Below, one piece after another: positions 4,795 to 6,158 of a DNA stretch of 6,158 nucleotides; within the stretch, counting starts at the first letter, position 1, and the number at the start of each line of letters is the position of its first letter. Under the pieces are notes generated by a model, which saw only the letters and a program-made list of their open reading frames with translations, was not told the DNA's origin and did not search any database. Origin of the DNA: Clostridiaceae bacterium. Its GTDB lineage: Bacteria > Bacillota > Clostridia > Oscillospirales > Acutalibacteraceae. Position numbers and translations under genes: made by a program. The DNA is taken from assembly GCA_016302625.1 (NCBI GenBank), contig JAEDNG010000056.1, forward strand, positions 1-6,158. The letters run 5' to 3'.

Positions 4795-5643
4795 ATGCCG
4801 CTTGATTATCAAAAGGAGCTGACTCCTGTACTCTACGGAGACAGCGCCGTTAAAATACTTGACGAGACAATAATGCCGCCGAACCGTCTCTGCTTTAGCA
4901 CGCACTGGCATGAACGAATGGAGCTGTTGCTTGTGCTTTCGGGTTCTCTTTCAGTGCATATAGGCGATAATAAGCTTGCAGCCGAAAAAAACCGGGTTAT
5001 AATAATTCCGCCGGGCAGACCGCATACAGGATCTTCCGGAAAAGACGGCGTTCGCTACCGTACGGTAATGTTTGACGTGACAGCATTTTACAATTCCGCC
5101 GTCGCAACCGAAAAATATTTAAAGCCGATTGCTAACCAGCAGACCGATTTTGTTCCCGTAACCGATAACAAAGCTATCGTGGAGCTTTTACATTCAATTA
5201 TAAATGAGCAGACATCAAAGGACGCTGTTTTCTCCCTTGTCGTAATCGGAAAAACATATGAGCTTTTAGGTCTTTTATACCGTTACTGTCTTTCCGAAAA
5301 TCCCGCCGCGGCGGCTTACGACGAGCGCCTTAGGAATGTTATTGATTATATTGAAGAGCACTTTTGCGAATCCCTGTCCACATACGATTTAAGCCGTATG
5401 TTCGGTTACAGCGAGGCGTATTTCTGCCGGCGGTTTAAGTCGGTAACCGGTCTTACTCCTGTTATGTATATTCAAATCTTAAGGCTGGAAAAAGCACAGC
5501 GAATGATCCGAAAAACCGACCTTAAAATATCGGAAATATCCTCTGCCTGCGGTTTTTCGGATATCAGTTATTTTTCACGCTGTTTTAAAAAGCAGTTCGG
5601 TATTACGCCGTCCGAATACGCGTCATTTGCCAAACGTCCGTAA
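4795..5643 (+). CDS. AraC-family transcriptional regulator with N-terminal cupin sensor domain
   Basis: DNA-binding regulator, probably a ligand-responsive activator of the divergent isomerase/oxidoreductase operon. The N-terminal cupin-like ligand domain (about residues 25-110) shows FSTHWHERMELLLVLSG (34-50; H37, H39, E43) and IIIPPGRPHTG (69-79; H77), a typical effector pocket. A helical linker (about 125-165) follows. The C-terminal AraC domain (about 177-278) has two helix-turn-helix units, the first around DLSRMFGYSEAYFCRRFK (198-215) and the second around ISEISSACGFSDISYFSRCF (245-264). It closes with the family signature FKKQFGITPSEY. The length (282 aa) is normal. The start is ATG at 4795, with GAGGTG 5 nt upstream. 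Its 3' end converges on the phosphofructokinase gene 14 bp away. Cupin-type AraC proteins usually sense sugars or their derivatives, but the effector is unknown. Family call secure; target inferred from divergent arrangement. Confidence 0.94.
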   Translation: MPLDYQKELTPVLYGDSAVKILDETIMPPNRLCFSTHWHERMELLLVLSGSLSVHIGDNKLAAEKNRVIIIPPGRPHTGSSGKDGVRYRTVMFDVTAFYNSAVATEKYLKPIANQQTDFVPVTDNKAIVELLHSIINEQTSKDAVFSLVVIGKTYELLGLLYRYCLSENPAAAAYDERLRNVIDYIEEHFCESLSTYDLSRMFGYSEAYFCRRFKSVTGLTPVMYIQILRLEKAQRMIRKTDLKISEISSACGFSDISYFSRCFKKQFGITPSEYASFAKRP

Positions 5644-5659
5644 ACCGACGGAATTTTTT
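5637..5659 (+). terminator. Short intrinsic terminator of the AraC-type gene
   Basis: TCCGT (5637-5641) pairs with ACGGA (5648-5652) around a 6-nt loop, followed by one A and six Ts (5654-5659). The stem is only 5 bp and overlaps both the regulator's stop codon and, through the T-run, the stop codon of the convergent phosphofructokinase gene. It may be weak. In the opposite direction no T-run follows the stem. Confidence 0.5.
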
Positions 5660-6158
5660 ACTGAAGCTTTTTTAGCAATTCGTAAATTCGTTCCTTAGTC
5701 GCCAAGCCCTCGCTGAATGCCGTAGCACTTCCCGCCGCCGTTCCGAGAGACAGAGCATAGTCATAATCGCCGCTTTCGGAAAAGCCCGCTATAAAGCCTG
5801 CGACCATCGAGTCCCCTGCTCCTGTTGTGTTTACGGCCTTTCCCGAAACCGCCTTCATAAAATGCTCTTTACCGTGCTCATCAAGCAGTGCCGCGCCCTT
5901 TGCGCCCATTGAAACAAGCACGTTTACAGCGCCCTGTTCTTTAAGCTTTTTCGCGTATTTAAACGCGTCGCTTTCGCTGTCAATTCGGACACCGAATATT
6001 TCGCCCAGCTCCTCGCTGTTGGGCTTTACCAAAAACGGAGTATATTTAAGCGAGCTTAAAAGCAAATCCTTTTCGGCGTCCACAACAAAGCCTATTCCTT
6101 TACCTGTAAGGCTTTTCATTATTTGTCCGTAAATATCCGCAGGCAGAGTTCCGGGAAC
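5658..6158 (-). CDS. fruK: 1-phosphofructokinase (PfkB family), C-terminal part, cut by window edge
   Basis: ATP-dependent kinase converting fructose 1-phosphate to fructose 1,6-bisphosphate after PTS uptake of fructose. Only the last 166 codons are visible. The frame runs open to base 6158, beginning VPGTLPADIYGQIM, so the Met at 6119 is internal and about half of the protein lies outside. Seen here are VKPNSEEL (nucleotide/substrate region), VSMGAKGA, and the PfkB signature NTTGAGDSMVAGF. In that signature GAGD holds the anion hole and the catalytic Asp (codon near 5811-5813). The tail LGTAAGSATAFSEGLATKE is typical of FruK. Tagatose-6-phosphate kinase (LacC) is a close relative and cannot be fully excluded without the N-terminus. 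The gene converges on the AraC regulator with 14 bp between stop codons, so it is the last gene of its transcript. No strong terminator of its own is visible. Confidence 0.9.
   Translation of the reverse strand, partial: VPGTLPADIYGQIMKSLTGKGIGFVVDAEKDLLLSSLKYTPFLVKPNSEELGEIFGVRIDSESDAFKYAKKLKEQGAVNVLVSMGAKGAALLDEHGKEHFMKAVSGKAVNTTGAGDSMVAGFIAGFSESGDYDYALSLGTAAGSATAFSEGLATKERIYELLKKLQ

Noticed and set aside
5827..6132. 101-codon plus-strand open frame opposite the phosphofructokinase
   Set aside because: Ser/Pro-rich translation antisense to the PfkB domain; not a credible protein.

Overview
The window reads as chromosomal DNA of a Gram-positive anaerobe of the Clostridia (Bacillota), perhaps a gut Oscillospiraceae- or Lachnospiraceae-type organism. 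This is inferred from GAGGTGAT-like ribosome binding sites, sigma-A-like promoters with extended -10 elements, frequent TTG/GTG starts, a VanZ-like protein, a membrane-anchored NodB deacetylase and the protein character overall. No 16S gene or other lineage marker is present, so the placement is tentative. There are seven genes, six on the minus strand and one on the plus strand, and no RNA gene, insertion sequence, CRISPR array or phage gene was seen.

Layout, left to right. (1) 21-1632, minus: a VanZ-like membrane protein followed by an overlapping EamA/DMT transporter, behind a near-consensus promoter (1678-1706). (2) 1712-2716, minus: a polysaccharide deacetylase with a membrane anchor, a long coiled-coil stalk and a complete NodB domain. 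Its promoter is at 2770-2798, with an inverted repeat over the likely transcription start. (3) 2842-2887: an intrinsic terminator that closes the next operon. (4) 2885-4674, minus: a two-gene operon of a sugar phosphate isomerase/epimerase-like TIM barrel and a Gfo/Idh/MocA oxidoreductase, overlapping by 7 bp. (5) 4688-4794: a divergent promoter region with a 21-bp-spaced direct repeat. (6) 4795-5643, plus: an AraC-type regulator with a cupin sensor domain. (7) 5658-6158, minus: the C-terminal half of a 1-phosphofructokinase cut by the right edge of the window.

The most coherent unit is the regulator plus the divergent isomerase/oxidoreductase operon. The arrangement suggests that the AraC protein senses a sugar or glycoside and switches on an NAD(P)-dependent dehydrogenase and a metal-dependent isomerase, lyase or epimerase acting in the same pathway. 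The operon is closed at both ends and carries no transporter, kinase or glycosidase, so the substrate cannot be read from context. The other genes (cell-envelope deacetylase, VanZ-like protein, metabolite exporter, fructose-1-phosphate kinase) look like ordinary chromosomal genes with no obvious link to it. Nothing here amounts to a clearly new system; the regulatory architecture and the unassigned sugar cassette deserve the closest look.
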